A stretch of 64,000 bases of DNA from Aphelocoma coerulescens (taxonomy: Eukaryota; Chordata; Aves; Passeriformes; Corvidae): contig NC_091023.1 in NCBI RefSeq assembly GCF_041296385.1, positions 23,251,924 through 23,315,923 on the forward strand, read 5' to 3'. Position numbers and translations under genes: made by a program. This document shows, piece after piece, positions 38,701 through 52,900 of this stretch (within the stretch, counting starts at the first letter, position 1; each line of letters opens with the position of its first letter). The notes under the pieces were generated by a model, which saw only the letters and a program-made list of their open reading frames with translations, did not search any database and had not been told where the DNA came from.

Positions 38701-41700
38701 CTTGGTAAAAGCACAGCACCTCAGTGGTTGAGCTGAAAGAATGTTTTTAGTCACCTGTGTATGAGAACTAGTCCCCATTTCAGGGATTCAGAGGGCTTTA
38801 AGCATGACAACAGCTTGTCAAATCTGGGTCATGTGCAAGATCTGTACATCTGAACTATCACAGTCCAGTTTGCTGAGCTGCCCTCAGTGACCCACAGACA
38901 CTCAGCAGCAGATGGCTGATCTGGCAAATTCTCCTTAAAACTCCCTCACTTCCATGTGCTCTTCCTTGTGTGCATAAGGTAGAGAAATACTTCCATTTTC
39001 TTAGCAGGCAGGGAACAGAGGTAGGAGGAGATAAAATGATTTGGACAAGGGCATGGTTGGGCAGAGAGACCTGCCTGTGGGTCTGAGATGGGGTGAGAGG
39101 GCATAAATCATAATTGGCCTGCAGAACACTGGAAAATTAAGATACAAACCAGAAAACTGGCAGAACTGGCTGGTGGTTAAAATGAAGGATTTGCAGAAGG
39201 AGCTGCCCTTACCAACATCACAGCGGTCCCCAGTCCAGCCGGCGTGGCACAGGCACTTCCCTGAGGGCACATCACACACCCCGTGCTGGCAGCTGCAGTT
39301 CTGCTCACAGCCCTCTCCGAACTGCCCGTCCCCACACTCTGAAATGGGATGGGAGAGACTGATGGGGAACCAGGCTGGAGCAACCCCAGCAGGAACTCCC
39401 TCATGCCTCTGCAATGTGATGAGCCACCTAAACTGGGCCTAAAAACCTCCAGTGAAGGAAATTTCAAAGCCTTTCTTGGCAAAATTCTCTAGAAACACAT
39501 AATTTTCCTCTTTAAGGATTTCTTTTTTTTCTCTTTAAATGGAGACCATTACCTATCTTCCCTGTTCCCAAGGGGCAGAGAATGGCTTATTCTTCTCCTC
39601 TGCCCAGCAAATTTCCACCACCACAGATATGTTCACGACTCATGTCTCCCCTCAGTCTTCTCATTTCTGACTAAACAACCCCAGCTTTTTCAACCTCTTC
39701 CCACCTGGTGTCTTCCATCATTCTGCCTCCTTTTTCCTCTGGGCTGTCTCAAACCAGACCCCACCATAACTGGGGATTTCCTTGCAGAGTGACTTAACCA
39801 AGGCACTGGAGAGGTGGAGGAGGTCGGGAGACTCACCCAGCTCACAGGCTGTCCCCGTCCAGCCCTGGGGACACTGGCACTGGCCACTGACAGGGTCACA
39901 GGTGGCCTGGCCATGGCACAGGCAGCGCTGCAGGCAGCTGGCTCCGTGCCACCCCGGAGGACAGGCTGTGAAGGGAGGCAGGGAAAACCTTCCGTGAGGA
40001 AGTGCAGGAGAAGGACACAGGTTCAACACCACCTCTCCCATCTCACAGCCCTTCTCGCCCTGGAGGATGCTGGGGGAGGTACAACCAGCAGAAATGGGGA
40101 CATGACTGATAAGGAATTACTCCAACCAATGCACAACTGGTGTGGGAACAAAACAGGTGATGAAGTGAACTAGTGACCCACCAGACAACCTTGAGACTTT
40201 CTGTTTGTACCTACAAAATGCATTTTTTTGGTTCCTTCCAGCTTTCTCAACACCGGGGAGCGCAGTTCTGGATTTCCCTGCTCCCAGAATTTCTTTGTAC
40301 AGTCCTTTTAAAATCACAGCTCCTTCTCTAACTGATTCTGCTGCCCACAGCTGGTTGATGACATTTCACCATTTACCTAATTTTAATTAAGCAAGTTTAT
40401 TAATTCCCATCACAACCAGTTCCTATGGATAGAACCCAATTTTTTGGCAAAAAACTACACACCTCTGCCATGTGCCAGAGTGAAACCTCTTTAAGACAGT
40501 AACAGGAGCAAGCTCTCACTTTGGAAAAGCACAGGCACCAGAGGATGATTCCCCCAGCCTCACACAATTATTCTACCTCCTCACTTCAAAGAGAAAAGAA
40601 ATCCCCAAACATAAATTCGAAGAGAAAAGGCGTTGTTTGAAACAGATTTTGTAACTTTTGCTTTGGTTTTGTAGTTGCAGCCTGTGGACAAAACAGAAAA
40701 ATTTAGGTCATGCCTAACATGTCATCAAGAACAGTTTGGTGCCTTCCCAATTTTTAAATCCTTCATGGAAAGACCTCTTCATATCAGGTTTTAAAAGGGG
40801 AATGCACTAAATTTATATATTACTCTACCTGTGCCAGCTTTCATCCCCTTTCCCTAACAATCCTCTCAGGATGCTGAAGAGCAGCCTCTGAGTGCAGGTG
40901 CTGACTCCAAATCCCAGCTCACCCAGGAGCGCCCACAGCAGCATTCCCAACTCCACGGTACTGCTGACACCCCAGGGACCTCGTGGGGAAGGCACAGAAC
41001 AAGGAGCCTTCTGCAACAGGGATGGACAGACTTTTCCTAGTGCCTGGGATGCATGGATTAGGATGTGCAGGGCAAGCCACAGTGCAGCCTTTCTTTGCCA
41101 GCCTCTTCTCAAGGCTCTCTGTTTGAGCCACACGTCTGGCTCTGATAGCCAAGGCTGGAAGGCTCGATGCCTTTCACATGTTCTGGATTTAGGCTCTGTC
41201 TGGAACAGTGCAAGGTAATGCCAAGGATCAGTCTGGTGCATGGGACACTAAAGCAGCCCATAGAAAAGAAACAGAGCTTCATTTCACCATCGTAATTGGG
41301 AGTTTTATGGACCTTTTCTCCCTTCATCAGCCCTCAGAATCAGCTCTCTTTCCAGTTTATGGCTGTTTCACCCCCCTGCCCTGTGCACACCGGGATCCTA
41401 CATCACGGTGTCACGGATTAATTTAATGGACCAGTTCACGTCACTGTGGATACAAACCCAACGACAACACAGGGCAATGAGCTGAGAGTTAAAACACCAG
41501 TGAGCTTTCCCCAAACACAGGTTTTATTTTTCCTTCCTATAATCCATAGGCAGGGGTCTGAATTTCTGACTGTACCTTCTTGGCAGGTGGCTCCTTTCCA
41601 GCCCGGGCTACAAAGGCACGTCCCGGTTATGTGGTGACAGAGAGCTCCGTTGTGACAGTGACAAGTGCTCCTGCAGCCCGGCCCGTAGCTGTTCCCCTGG

Positions 41701-44700
41701 CAGGCTGCAGTGAGAGAATTTCATAAAACCCCATCAGGAAGCATCCAAGGAGGCACTGCACAGAGCAAACCCGAGACACAAGCCAGTGCCAGGGAAATCA
41801 GGTTGGAGCTGTGCTCTGATGACACTTTTCACATCATAAGGGTGCCTAAGTCCACATAAAATCATAAAGGCTGGAAAAGATGTTCAAGATCATCAGTCCA
41901 ACCTTTGGCCTAATACCTTCCTGATCTGTAAACCAAATCACAAAGTGCTGTGTCTACTCATTTTTTGAACACTTCAAGCAATGGTGACTTCACCATTCCT
42001 GGAAAAATATATATATATATACATAAATATACAAACCCCCATGTATTAACCATGTCTGACTCTAGATAGAGTAATAGAATCACTAGGTTTGAAAAGACCT
42101 TTAAGATCATCAAGTCCAACTGTTAACTCAGCACTGCCAAGTCCCCCACAATATCAGCCAATACATGAACTGCAAAAGGTATTTTGAAAAAAAATATTCT
42201 GCCAATTAAGATCACATAGACTGGAACTGCTCTGCAACACTCGCAGTTTAGAGATAATGTGTCTTATGAAAGCTTAACATAATAATGTGGCTTAAAAATA
42301 TTAATCCCAGCCCTTTCTGATGAGGTTTCTATCGAGGGGCTGGATCACAGGGGGTGATGGATCAGCTGCCAGTCCCTGCTCTGCAGAATGTCTTTGTGCT
42401 AAACTAATGGTCCAGCAGAACCACCAGCCTGACAACCCCAGTATTTATTTGCATCCTGGTAAGAGAACTGACAACTTCATTGTTTTCAGTGTTCATTTTT
42501 CACAGCTGGATGCCTCTGCTCACCCAGACTCTCATTCTTTGGTCAGAGAGGGGTGATATTTTCAATGAGTTTGGTTAAGCAGCTGGCTCCCAGGTGAAAA
42601 CTTAACGCAGTCATCTTGCAAGCAAATGCTCCTCTTTCAGTGCTGCTGCCCATGAAAAATAGCAGTGATAAAATTCCTGCAGTCTCCATTGCACTGGAGA
42701 TTTGGACAGCTCTGAATGGTGGAAAACAGACAGGTCTGCGACCTTGTTTTCTTCAGTTATCATCCAAAATAATACAAAGAGGGTTGATGGAGCTGGATCA
42801 CCTCCTTGCACGGTTTTTGTTCTGCATTGCAGGGGCTCCTGTCAGAGCCTCTCATCCCTGCAGCACTTTTGGCGTGCACTGGAGACGCAAAAAAAGCCTG
42901 GATATCTGATCCAGGAGAGTGTCCTGCATCGCTGAATGTGACATCCTCCAGGTTTCACAGCCAAACAGTGAATTTTCACCCAAACTTCTCCGCCTTTCAG
43001 GGTGTCAGTGAACATGATGTAGTACTCTGGGAGAACAAGTCCCTGGGGACAGAAGGGAGGTGTGAAACCACCTTGATCTTGGAGGTGAACTTGGCTGACA
43101 GTCTCTGACCCATTCTCAGCCCTTTTCTCCCCATCTGAGGGCTTCCAGCTCCCCAGCCTGGTTCTCAGACACCATTTCTCCCAGGACCTCTTTTCCACAG
43201 TGTTCTTTCTTGTCATCGCTTGGACCCTGTCCACATTGAAACCACAAGAAAGAGCAGGAGCTCAGTCCCATCACAGCTAAAAGTTTGTTCTGCAAATGAA
43301 GCTTGGTTGCCAAGTAAAAAGTTCAGCACATCCTACAGAGCTCTGGCTCAGTTTTTGGGAGCAGAACTAAGTATTTCCACAATACAGACCAGAACTATAG
43401 CACAACCCAGCCAAAGGAAAAACCAGCTCATCACCAGATCCCTAACTTGTTACCAGTGGTTTGTGTGAGGTTTTTGGAGTATGTGTGCAAAGCTCTTGTT
43501 ACACTTACCAAAAAGACAATAGAGCGTTTCAGTGAAAATTCTGGTAAGAAAGCAGAAATTTCTGGAGAAGAAAATTTTGACTATTCTACTGGGTAGATAC
43601 AAATGGGTTTTTTTGTTTCCTGGTAGAACAATCCTGATTATTAAAGTACTTTTCTGAAGATTAAGAAAAAAAGTTAAATATTGAAGCTACTTCATGAAGT
43701 TCCACAACTGAATGTACAAATATCCGTGGGCTTTTTCTTTTTTCTTCATGATGAGAGAAAAGGAAAGACTTAATCCAAAGGTTTAAATTAGTAGACTTTT
43801 TCCTGGTTCAAAATTTTCCTCTTAGTGTGTTTCCTCTGCAAGATGAGGATTTATTTGTTTGCAGTCTTTAAAATCCCTTTTTGCATGCAGAGTAAGGAAC
43901 ACATGAAACTGGAGACTTCTCTTCCAGACTAGAAGTCAACAGCCATCAACAGTGCCCAGGAGCACAGGCAAATGATGGGCTCTCATGTTCTATAGGGTGT
44001 CCAGTAGCTTTGTTTTCACGCAACTTCTGTGAAGCTTTAGCTTTTAAAGAACAGGGAATTTGCAAAGTCAAGTGCTCACACACCATGAAATGTCAAACCC
44101 CTGTTACCAGTTCCTCTGGCAGAGCCAATCTTTCTGTAATCACTTATTTTTCAAACTAGTGTGGTCTCTTTTTTACCACAAGGAACCACTTCAGTGAAGA
44201 TTCTGCTGAGCCCCAACAGCTTCAGAAAGAATCATGTTTAGTACTGACAGAATTAAGGCAAAATTCAGATGCTGAATTGTGCACATCTGCTACAGACCAT
44301 ATGCAACATGAGATTTTTGGAGGGTTTGGTTGGGTTTTTTTAAGTTTGCAAACTTTGGATGAATTTGCAGTGAATCATAGCATGGTTTGGGCTGGAAGGG
44401 ATCCTAAAGATCATCAAGTTCCAACTCCCCTGTCATGAACAGGGATGCCACTACTACATGAGGTTGCTCTTCCCATCCAACCTGGCCTTGAACACTTACA
44501 GGGAGTGAGTATCCAGAAAGGAAGATTACATCTCTATCACAAAGAAATGCCAAATGCCAGGTCCTCACTTCTGTATCACTGAGGTTATCACAGAACCCAG
44601 TGAAAGAGTTTATTTAGAAGAAAGAAAAAAAAAAAGAATAGGCAGCATACTTTTCCTAAGCCTCTTTCTTGGAAACCTGAAACACCTCAGGTGGACACTC

Positions 44701-46962
44701 AAAAAAATCCCCAAATAAAATCTCTGAGCACAAACTGAAGCTCAGGCAGAGCTTGCTTGGCAGATTTCACCCCAGATTAACATAATTCATTTTCAAACAA
44801 CTGAAACCCACGGTCTGGTAATGGAAAGCATTAGGCAGCTCCAACAAAAGGCATCACTGTCCGTATTGCCTGTAATTAGATAGCAGAGTATAAAACACAC
44901 TGCATGGCTGGCTTAGGATCAATTCAAATCCCATGATGCCAAAATTATTCCTCAATATCCTCCAGCACATTGCCTGCAATCTGATTACTTCCACACGAGT
45001 GCTGTCCTTCCAGCTGCTGGAGCTGGCGGGTCCCAGGAACAGGCAAGGTGAATATTAAACACCCCGGGAGGATGGTGAGTGCTGAGCTCCCACCCTTGCT
45101 CTGAGCAGCCTTGGAGCAGTGTGGATGAGGCCCAGTTGTAAAATCATAATGAAGATCCCTCACTTAGCCAAGAGAAAAGGAGGGGACACCCTGCACTGTT
45201 AACTGACCTCTCTCTCTCACTCACAGAGGCCTCGGAGGCTTTGGCACCTTCACCAGCAGGAGGAATAAATCAGCCCAGCACAAAGCTCTAATGGCTCTGG
45301 CACAAGATAATAAATAGGGTTTTTTTTTCCTAATGTGAGTAGAGGGGGGCACCAGGGGCCATGGACAAGGAGCTGCATTTCTTAATTGAATTTAAGGAAA
45401 TATGTAACAAAGCTTCCCATCCCTAATGCTAAGGACTGGGGAAGGGGCGAGGTGACACATGGCCAACGCTGTGGCTCGACAGGAAAAATGGGCTGTGACC
45501 AATAAGCAAACACTGCCCTGTTCAGAAGCATCTTTTCTGATCTGGGGGATGGCTGTGTGGCTCTGGTCTGCTTTTATTCTCTGGTCACTCCATTTATCTA
45601 CACTGAAAGGGTGTATTACCACCAGCATCTTCAGATGGTAGAAGACGGAGAGCCAAGTGTTCCTATGGGAAGGCACGAGGAGGCAAAAAGGACTGCAGTG
45701 GTGGGATGTTAGGGAAAATGTCTAAAACTGGGAAGATTCAGCAGAACTGACCCACTTGTAAACAAAAGAGCAGGGGACTTTGCAGGAGAAGCCTTCTCAG
45801 AAGATGGGCGGTGTTGAGTGGTGGGGGCAAATGAGGGAAAAATATTATGAAGGGCAAGCACTGCCCTCACACAGGGCTGATGTTAAAATAGTGTGTGGCC
45901 AGAGGACAGAATTGTCTCAATACAAGCCAGATTTCTCTCTATTTTCTAAATTAAACCACTTTCCTATTGCAGAAAGCCACGAGCTATGGATTAAAGAAGT
46001 GTTCCCTAACAGAGCTGGCTCATTGTGAAGCAGCACTGGAGCTCAGCTCTACACCTCAGCCCTGCAGACAGCACTCATATTTTCAAAAGGAAGCTTAGAC
46101 CATGACATCATCCTAAAGGAAAACAAGGAAGTTGAGAAGCTGAAACCTGAAAATCTTAAAAAAAACCCTACTTATTTGCTAAACTTTGCAAATGGGCTCA
46201 GTGATCTCCAAATGTAATGCCATGCAGCTAAAGAAAATAACCTAATTTCCCATGAAATGCAGTGAAAAATTTTTCAGACTAGCCAATTTTATATATGTAT
46301 ACACACAAGCATTTGTTAGCTTAAAAACTGTGGGATAATCCATACTTGTGAACATCTAGGAAGCTGACAATTATTTTAAAACAAATAAATTTTCTAATAA
46401 TAATTTTAAAAACTATTTTGCCACACTCAAATAACAAAATAGTCCCAGCTCTGATTTTTCCACTTTGCACATTTGTAATCTGTCACTTTGTAATTGATAA
46501 TTAGAGGAGATACACCAGAAACATATACACAACATTTAATCTCTCAATGCCACACAAAAATGAAAAGCAGAGAGCTGTCATATGGCAGGAGGCAGCTCTG
46601 CTATTTAAAACCTGATGCTCATCATGCTTGACGAGTTAAAAAACAAACAACAAAAAAAAGAGCTGATGATTTTACAGAGCCACCAAAAATTGTTCCCTTT
46701 TTTGGCATCACTGGGAAGGAACGTGAGCTATCTAAAAGTGCACCCTGGCAGGGCATCAGCCCGCAGTGCCAGGGCAGGTTTGGGGTTTGGGAGCGGGTAC
46801 GTACGCTGCTCGCAGGTCTCTCCCAGCCAGCCCGGCAGGCAGCGGCACGAGCCCCGCACGTGGTCACAGCCAGCAGCATTCTTGCACTTGCACACCTGGT
46901 GGCAGTCAACCCCAAAGAATCCATCTGGACAAGCTGCAAATGCAAAACATTTCTTTTTAGCA

Positions 46963-46995
<33 letters not shown>

Positions 46996-49900
46996 CATAA
47001 ACTCCATCTGGTCTTTTCAGAGATTCTTAAGAACCGGAGTTGCTTCAAGGGTTAAGCCTGCCCAGTTCTGATATGTGCATCTTGGAAAAATGTGACCCTT
47101 TTACACAAGTAACAGATTTCTGCACAGGAGAACAGGGCTGAGAACACTGAAAAGCCATAAAACAAGTGAGAGAATGGAGCTGGGCTCACACAAACTGTTA
47201 CTTGTGCCTCTGTAATGGACAGAGGAAATAATTCAACATAATGCAAGACTCCAGGGCCATCCCTGCTGACCTCCCTTCCTTTGAAAATGCAGAACTTCTG
47301 CTCCCATTTACTGTCCTGACACTTTTCTAAAGATCCTTTAACAGTGAACCTAAGCCACAGTGGTGCAGTTCAGTGCTGAAATGAAAAACTGGCTAAGTGA
47401 ATGAGTAGAGAAAACCGAGGCAAAGTAAACATCACAAAACAATCCCAGGGAGCTGAAGGAGCTCTGCACCTACATCTGGGAGACATAAGGAAGAGCAGCC
47501 CCATGGATCCAATTTTTATCTGTACCAGTGCTGACAGCAGTGAAAATAAGGACCAGTGCTTGTCAGTGGGCCACATCATACCCCAAATGCTGCATTACAA
47601 GAACACTAAGGCTGCTATGCAGAGTTTAAAAATATATTCTCTATGTAGCCTTAACTTAACCTCTGTGTGTGTGCTTAGATTATGTAAGTGCATATATTAT
47701 GTCACACAGTGCAGTATATTATGTTACACTAAGTAATAACAAATCTACAGATACACAACTGTACATCATTCTTTCCACAGAATCCCTGAATCAACCTCAG
47801 GACTGATGGTGCTCATGAAATAAGCAGTAGATCAGTAAAACTTATCTCTCTGTCCTCTTGCTCAATATAAACTTATATTTAAAATCCAACCCTCACACTT
47901 CTACCACGAAATCAGAATGACTGGATTCCCAAGAGAATCTCATTGTGATTATCATCATCTCATACACACTGACCAACAACCCTCCACACTAAATCCACAG
48001 CTCTCTACCAGGTCAGAGTAACACTGGTGCCATCGAAGAATGGGTTAGGTTGAAAGGGACCCTAATGATCATCTGCCATCAACCCTCCTGCCATGGACAG
48101 GGACACCTTTCACTAGACCAGGTTGTTCCCAACCCCTGTTCAACCTGGCGTTGAACATTTCCAGTGAGTTTTCCATGTGCATCTTCCACTGTTGGACTCT
48201 TCTGTCCCTTTTCTTGCCCTGGGGCTTCTTCATGCCCAGGCTTTTTGTCCCAGTCTATCACACTGCCTCTTCCACAGACACAAATTCAGTTCAACCATGT
48301 GCACTGCTGTCTGCTTTGGCTACAGGTGGAGGAAATTCTGTGTCCGTAGTTTTAGGAAAACCTGGACTATCATCCAGCGACAGTGTAAAACACTGAACAT
48401 CTGCTTTGGCTGCTCTACTGCTCAGCTTGTGACTACCCACAGTTGTTTCATCCACTCAAAATCAAAAGGCTGCTCTTCCCTTCTGTCCAAGCCTGTCCCT
48501 TCCCCAGCCTGTCCAAGCTGCAGCTTCTTCCCTGGCACACGAGAGGTTTCAGGCTTGCTGCCCTTCCCAGGTTTGTGCTGCCTCAGGAAAACAGAAATGG
48601 GGCTTCATAGAACACTGTAACACATCCATCAGCCTCTGCTCAGTGCTCCCCAGGAGAGAGCTGATACCAATGCACAAGGAAGAGCCACCAGGGTGAGGTT
48701 TATCTGTTATTCCCCATTTACTCTGCTTCAGTAGCAGGTATGGCACAGCACAAGCACGGGCTCCTCCTGCTGAGCCCTCAGTGACTTTAAGGGCTGACAA
48801 AGTTCTTTGAAACAGGGACTGCACAGCCTTGTCAGCTATTCCTCAACATGCACCGTGCTCATTTTCTCCTTTTATCTCAGCAAAACAGCAATCTTGCTGG
48901 GCTCTCTTATGGTAATGATTAACTGCTGAAATCCCCAGGGAAGGGTCCAGTCCGTCCATCCCCTGGCAGTGCTGATCCCACAGCAGGTCAGATGCAGAAG
49001 CCAAGCTCTGTGCTCCAAAAGGGTGATATGTTGTTGTTATTAATGGATCAATTAATAAATATACACTAGGAATGGTCTGAGACTCCTGCTGCCTCCACTT
49101 AGTGGACTAATTGTCTGGCATTTTGGGATATTCGGACAGATGAACCAGTGAACTGGATAATTCTTCTGTTGGCCTGATCCCAAAACTGGACACAAGCCTT
49201 GGGTCATACAGCACATACCAGAGAGCAGCGGGGAAGGGAATTAAACAAAATCACAGTGCAGGGAAGGCAATCACAGCCTTCAAAGTGGGAGCAGCAGATG
49301 CTGAGCACTTCACAGAATTAAATCAATTAATTCACAGAATTAAATCAATTATACCAAGTGCCTCCCCAACCAGGAGTGGAGCAGCTCACTCCTGGTTCAA
49401 GGCAGGGTGTCCCAGCTCACTTGGCACATCTGTAACAAAGCTGTGAGTGTGGCTGTGGAACACAAGCACACCTGGATTCCTCTGGGTTTGCCAGGAACCC
49501 ATGGCTCAGGCTTCCTGCATGGCAGATTTTTACATTTAGTTGGGAGTAAGCATTGATATATTTTTCCATTTATCACAATAATGACCGGTTTTGGGGTTAA
49601 GATTTTTTTATTTGGGTTTTTTTCACCTTGCCTGTTTAGCTGGAATTGCATTCTAACCACAGCCCTGCAGCAGTGGGTGAGTACAGAAGCATCTTTTCTG
49701 GAGATGATGATACTCTGGCTATCTGTACTTGAACAGGACAGAAAGGACTTACAAAGCCACCTTTGCTGTGCCCCCTGCCTTTGTAGAGCCCAGGAATGCA
49801 GAGGCATTGACTTCTGCTCCAGCCCAGGAACAGCCATAGCTCCCCGTGTCCCTCTGGTACCACCTGCCCAAGCACACACCATTCTCCACTCAGATATGGA

Positions 49901-52900
49901 AGCTGGCTAGTGGCTCTGCTAGAAGCATCCACCAAAAAAGATTTATTTTCCTTTGAAAATGCAAGACCTTGTGAAGAAATACACATTATTTCATCAGTGT
50001 TCTGCTTGTATCACTTGCTGCTTTCAAGAAAATCCAAAGGAAGCCTTTCCTAGATTGCTCTCACAGACTGAAATAATCTCTTTGTAGATTATTTTGTTTT
50101 CAGCCTTATTTGCAATCGTTACCTACTCTGCAAATGAAACAGTTCTGCTGCTTTTGAAACTCCTTTGAAAGAGTCACAAGATTCACATGGTTCATTTTCA
50201 CAAAGCACTGAGCAGGGCTGAAAGATGGAGCAGGCATGTACCACCTTCAGAAACGACTTATTTTCTTTCAGAGAGTGTCTTGATAGCTTTATTCTTACCC
50301 ATCATTATTACATGTGACCACAGCACAACTGCAGAGGCAACAGTACCACTGAGCAGTGCCAGATGAAGAGCAGCTGATCAAAGGTGACTCAGGGCAGAGC
50401 AGAACTGAGATGCTGATGGACAGACAAAAGTACTTTGAAGAGTGTGAGGTCTTTTGTCAGCATCCTGTGGCTCAGAGCACAGAAGTTCAGTCAGCTCCTG
50501 AATAATTCACAGCAAGGTCTCATGAACCAGCAGCCCTGGAGCAGAAGTGTCTCCTGCTATGGCTGAGCTTGGAAACTGTCCCATGCTGGTGGGTGACAAT
50601 GATGATGAAGCTGGTGTGGCTTTGGCTGTTATCTGTATTACTGACAGATGATATATATAGATTGAGACTCAGCAAGGACTAAGATTATATTAACAATTCT
50701 AATAAATATTAATAGGAGATTATGGAAATTTGTGGCAAATAAGCTTGGAAATGGCCACTGAAGTGGTGTTTTGCAACAGGGGCTGGTACCTAAACTTATG
50801 AAACCCTACTTCATACTGAGGGCAGCAAATTAATGAAAAGAAATAGCAGCTTCCCACCAAAATGGGAAGAAATTTTCCCCAAATGAAAACAAAAAATCCT
50901 GACGGCAAATTTTGGGATTTCTGCAGTCTCAGCTTGAATCTGGATCCCGTGCTGCCACAGTGCAAAGCACCAAAAGCAGTGACAGCAGGTTCAAACACCG
51001 TCGCTGTGCAGGGGTGATATTAATTACTAATATTAATCAAAACCAGATTTTGTAAGGGACTGTGCTCTCCTAGGACTTTGAACTTAGGCTGCAAAAGTGT
51101 CAGTTTCAACATTTCTGTGATGATGGAGAAGTCCTTCCCAGCCACGGGGTGAGGCATCAGCAGGATGTTTGAAGTCCAAAGCAACTCTGCAGCGCCAGGG
51201 CTCAATCTGAATTTCTGCCTGCAAGGCACAGAGCCTGGCCAATGTGGGTGGATTGCCAAGAGGACAGCAAAAAGCACATCCCTGCCAGAAGGAAACCCTG
51301 CCAGTCTCCCAGTCACTCGAAACAGAAGCTCTACAGCTCCTCCGAGAGAAGGTGCCAAGAAGGTTCTACCAAGGGCAAACCACCCACATGTTTTCCTCCC
51401 TTGGCATCTTTTGGAAGCTGCCAAACTGTTCTGGTTGAAATTTTCTAAGTTAAAAGGTAGCCCAGGTCAGCTGACAGCAAACACTCTGCCTTCTTGAGAG
51501 AAAACATGGAGAAAATGGTGTTTTACAAAGCGCTAAATTCCACTCTCCCCTCCACAATCTTTTTTCAGGAATTGGAGGAATTTATCAGGAAGATAAAATT
51601 GTCCAACATGACTGATTTGGAAGCTTTAGGTTTTTTTTCTCCCCAATAGAATCACCCAGTCTTCTCCCTATTCCTCACACCTACTCTGGAAAAGGATGTT
51701 TAGCCTCTTTGTTGCCATTATAATTCCTGCTGGAATGAAGAGATTTACACAACAACACAGATAACTGCCTCGTTTTTTTGTACAGTAAAAACACAATAAT
51801 TTAAAAAAACCCCATAGATTTAGGAAAATATATTTCGGCCTAATTATATTATAAGGGACATAGTGGAGATATCATGAATTACAAGGTCTAATTTGCAGCA
51901 GAACCTTGGAAAGAATATTTATTTTATATAATAGCGCCTGGTAAGAAGGAGAGCGAAGCAACACCAAGCAATATCAACTCCAGTTGGTGGGTGCCTTGCT
52001 ACATTCCTGGTCAGGCTGTGGAGCATCTCCCTTCCCATGAGAGGGCAGCAGCTGCCTGCGAGTGCTGCCTCTTCCCTCCATCCTCGCTGCTGAAACTGGC
52101 TGATAAAGCTGCTTTCTATCCAAAATAGTTGTGACTTTGGTTCAAGTGCCATGTTTTGCAGAATCTTCAATCAGCTACACTTAACTTTCACAGTGCCTGA
52201 ATGACTCTGCGCTGTTTCTGCTGTATTTTTTATACAAAAAAATCAGCAAAATGATGCACCATGACAGCAACCTCCTGTGATAATGCCAGAGACTGACTCA
52301 CCATAACGCAGCTAAGGAATCCAGTCCAACCTCTCCAACACTTTACCAAATGACAAGGTAATAGAAGATGGTCTGTTGGATTTATTTAAGTTATAAGTGT
52401 ATCTGTTCTTAAAGAGTTCCACGGGGATGAAGCACTCATCCATGTTTTCTCTAAATTGCTTCAGGGAGGCACTAGAAACAAGCAAGTGTAAGGCTGAACA
52501 AGCATCTCTTTGCTCAGTGTTCAAATAGTGGGACTCTGCTTAAAAAGAGTCTTCATGAAGATGTGATATAGCAGAAGCCTTAAGCATATATCTAATTTTA
52601 ACCATGCTAAAACACATGCCTGACATTTGGCACCCAGCACGATGCTTTGCGGAGCTAGGAGGGGAGCTCACATTTCGGTATTGGCTCCCAATTAAGTTCA
52701 AGTGGTTCATTTAGATCCAACACTGTAAATTGTAAAACCAGCTCTCTGAATAAAAAACAAAACAAATTCTCCATGAATCCAGAAGGAACCAGGGGGAGAA
52801 GCAGTACCTCTTTCACAAAAGGTTCCTGTCCAGCCCGCCGTGCAAGTGCAGGCTCCGCTGACGTGGTCGCAGGCAGCTCCGTTCTGGCACTGGCAGCTGG

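Larger units (their letters stand above)
41705..46804 (-). other. MEGF6: MEGF6 intron between modules 10 and 11
   Basis: 5.1 kb intron with three old CR1 fragments (41857-42003, 42070-42153, 44372-44505) and an (AT)n run at 42008-42021. No intronic gene seen. Confidence 0.8.
46934..52807 (-). other. MEGF6: MEGF6 intron between modules 9 and 10
   Basis: Largest intron seen (5.9 kb). It contains a T27 run (46969-46995), a CR1 fragment (48031-48164) and a 22 bp tandem pair (49309-49352). Open frames such as 49397-49882 (minus) have no recognisable domain. Confidence 0.8.
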
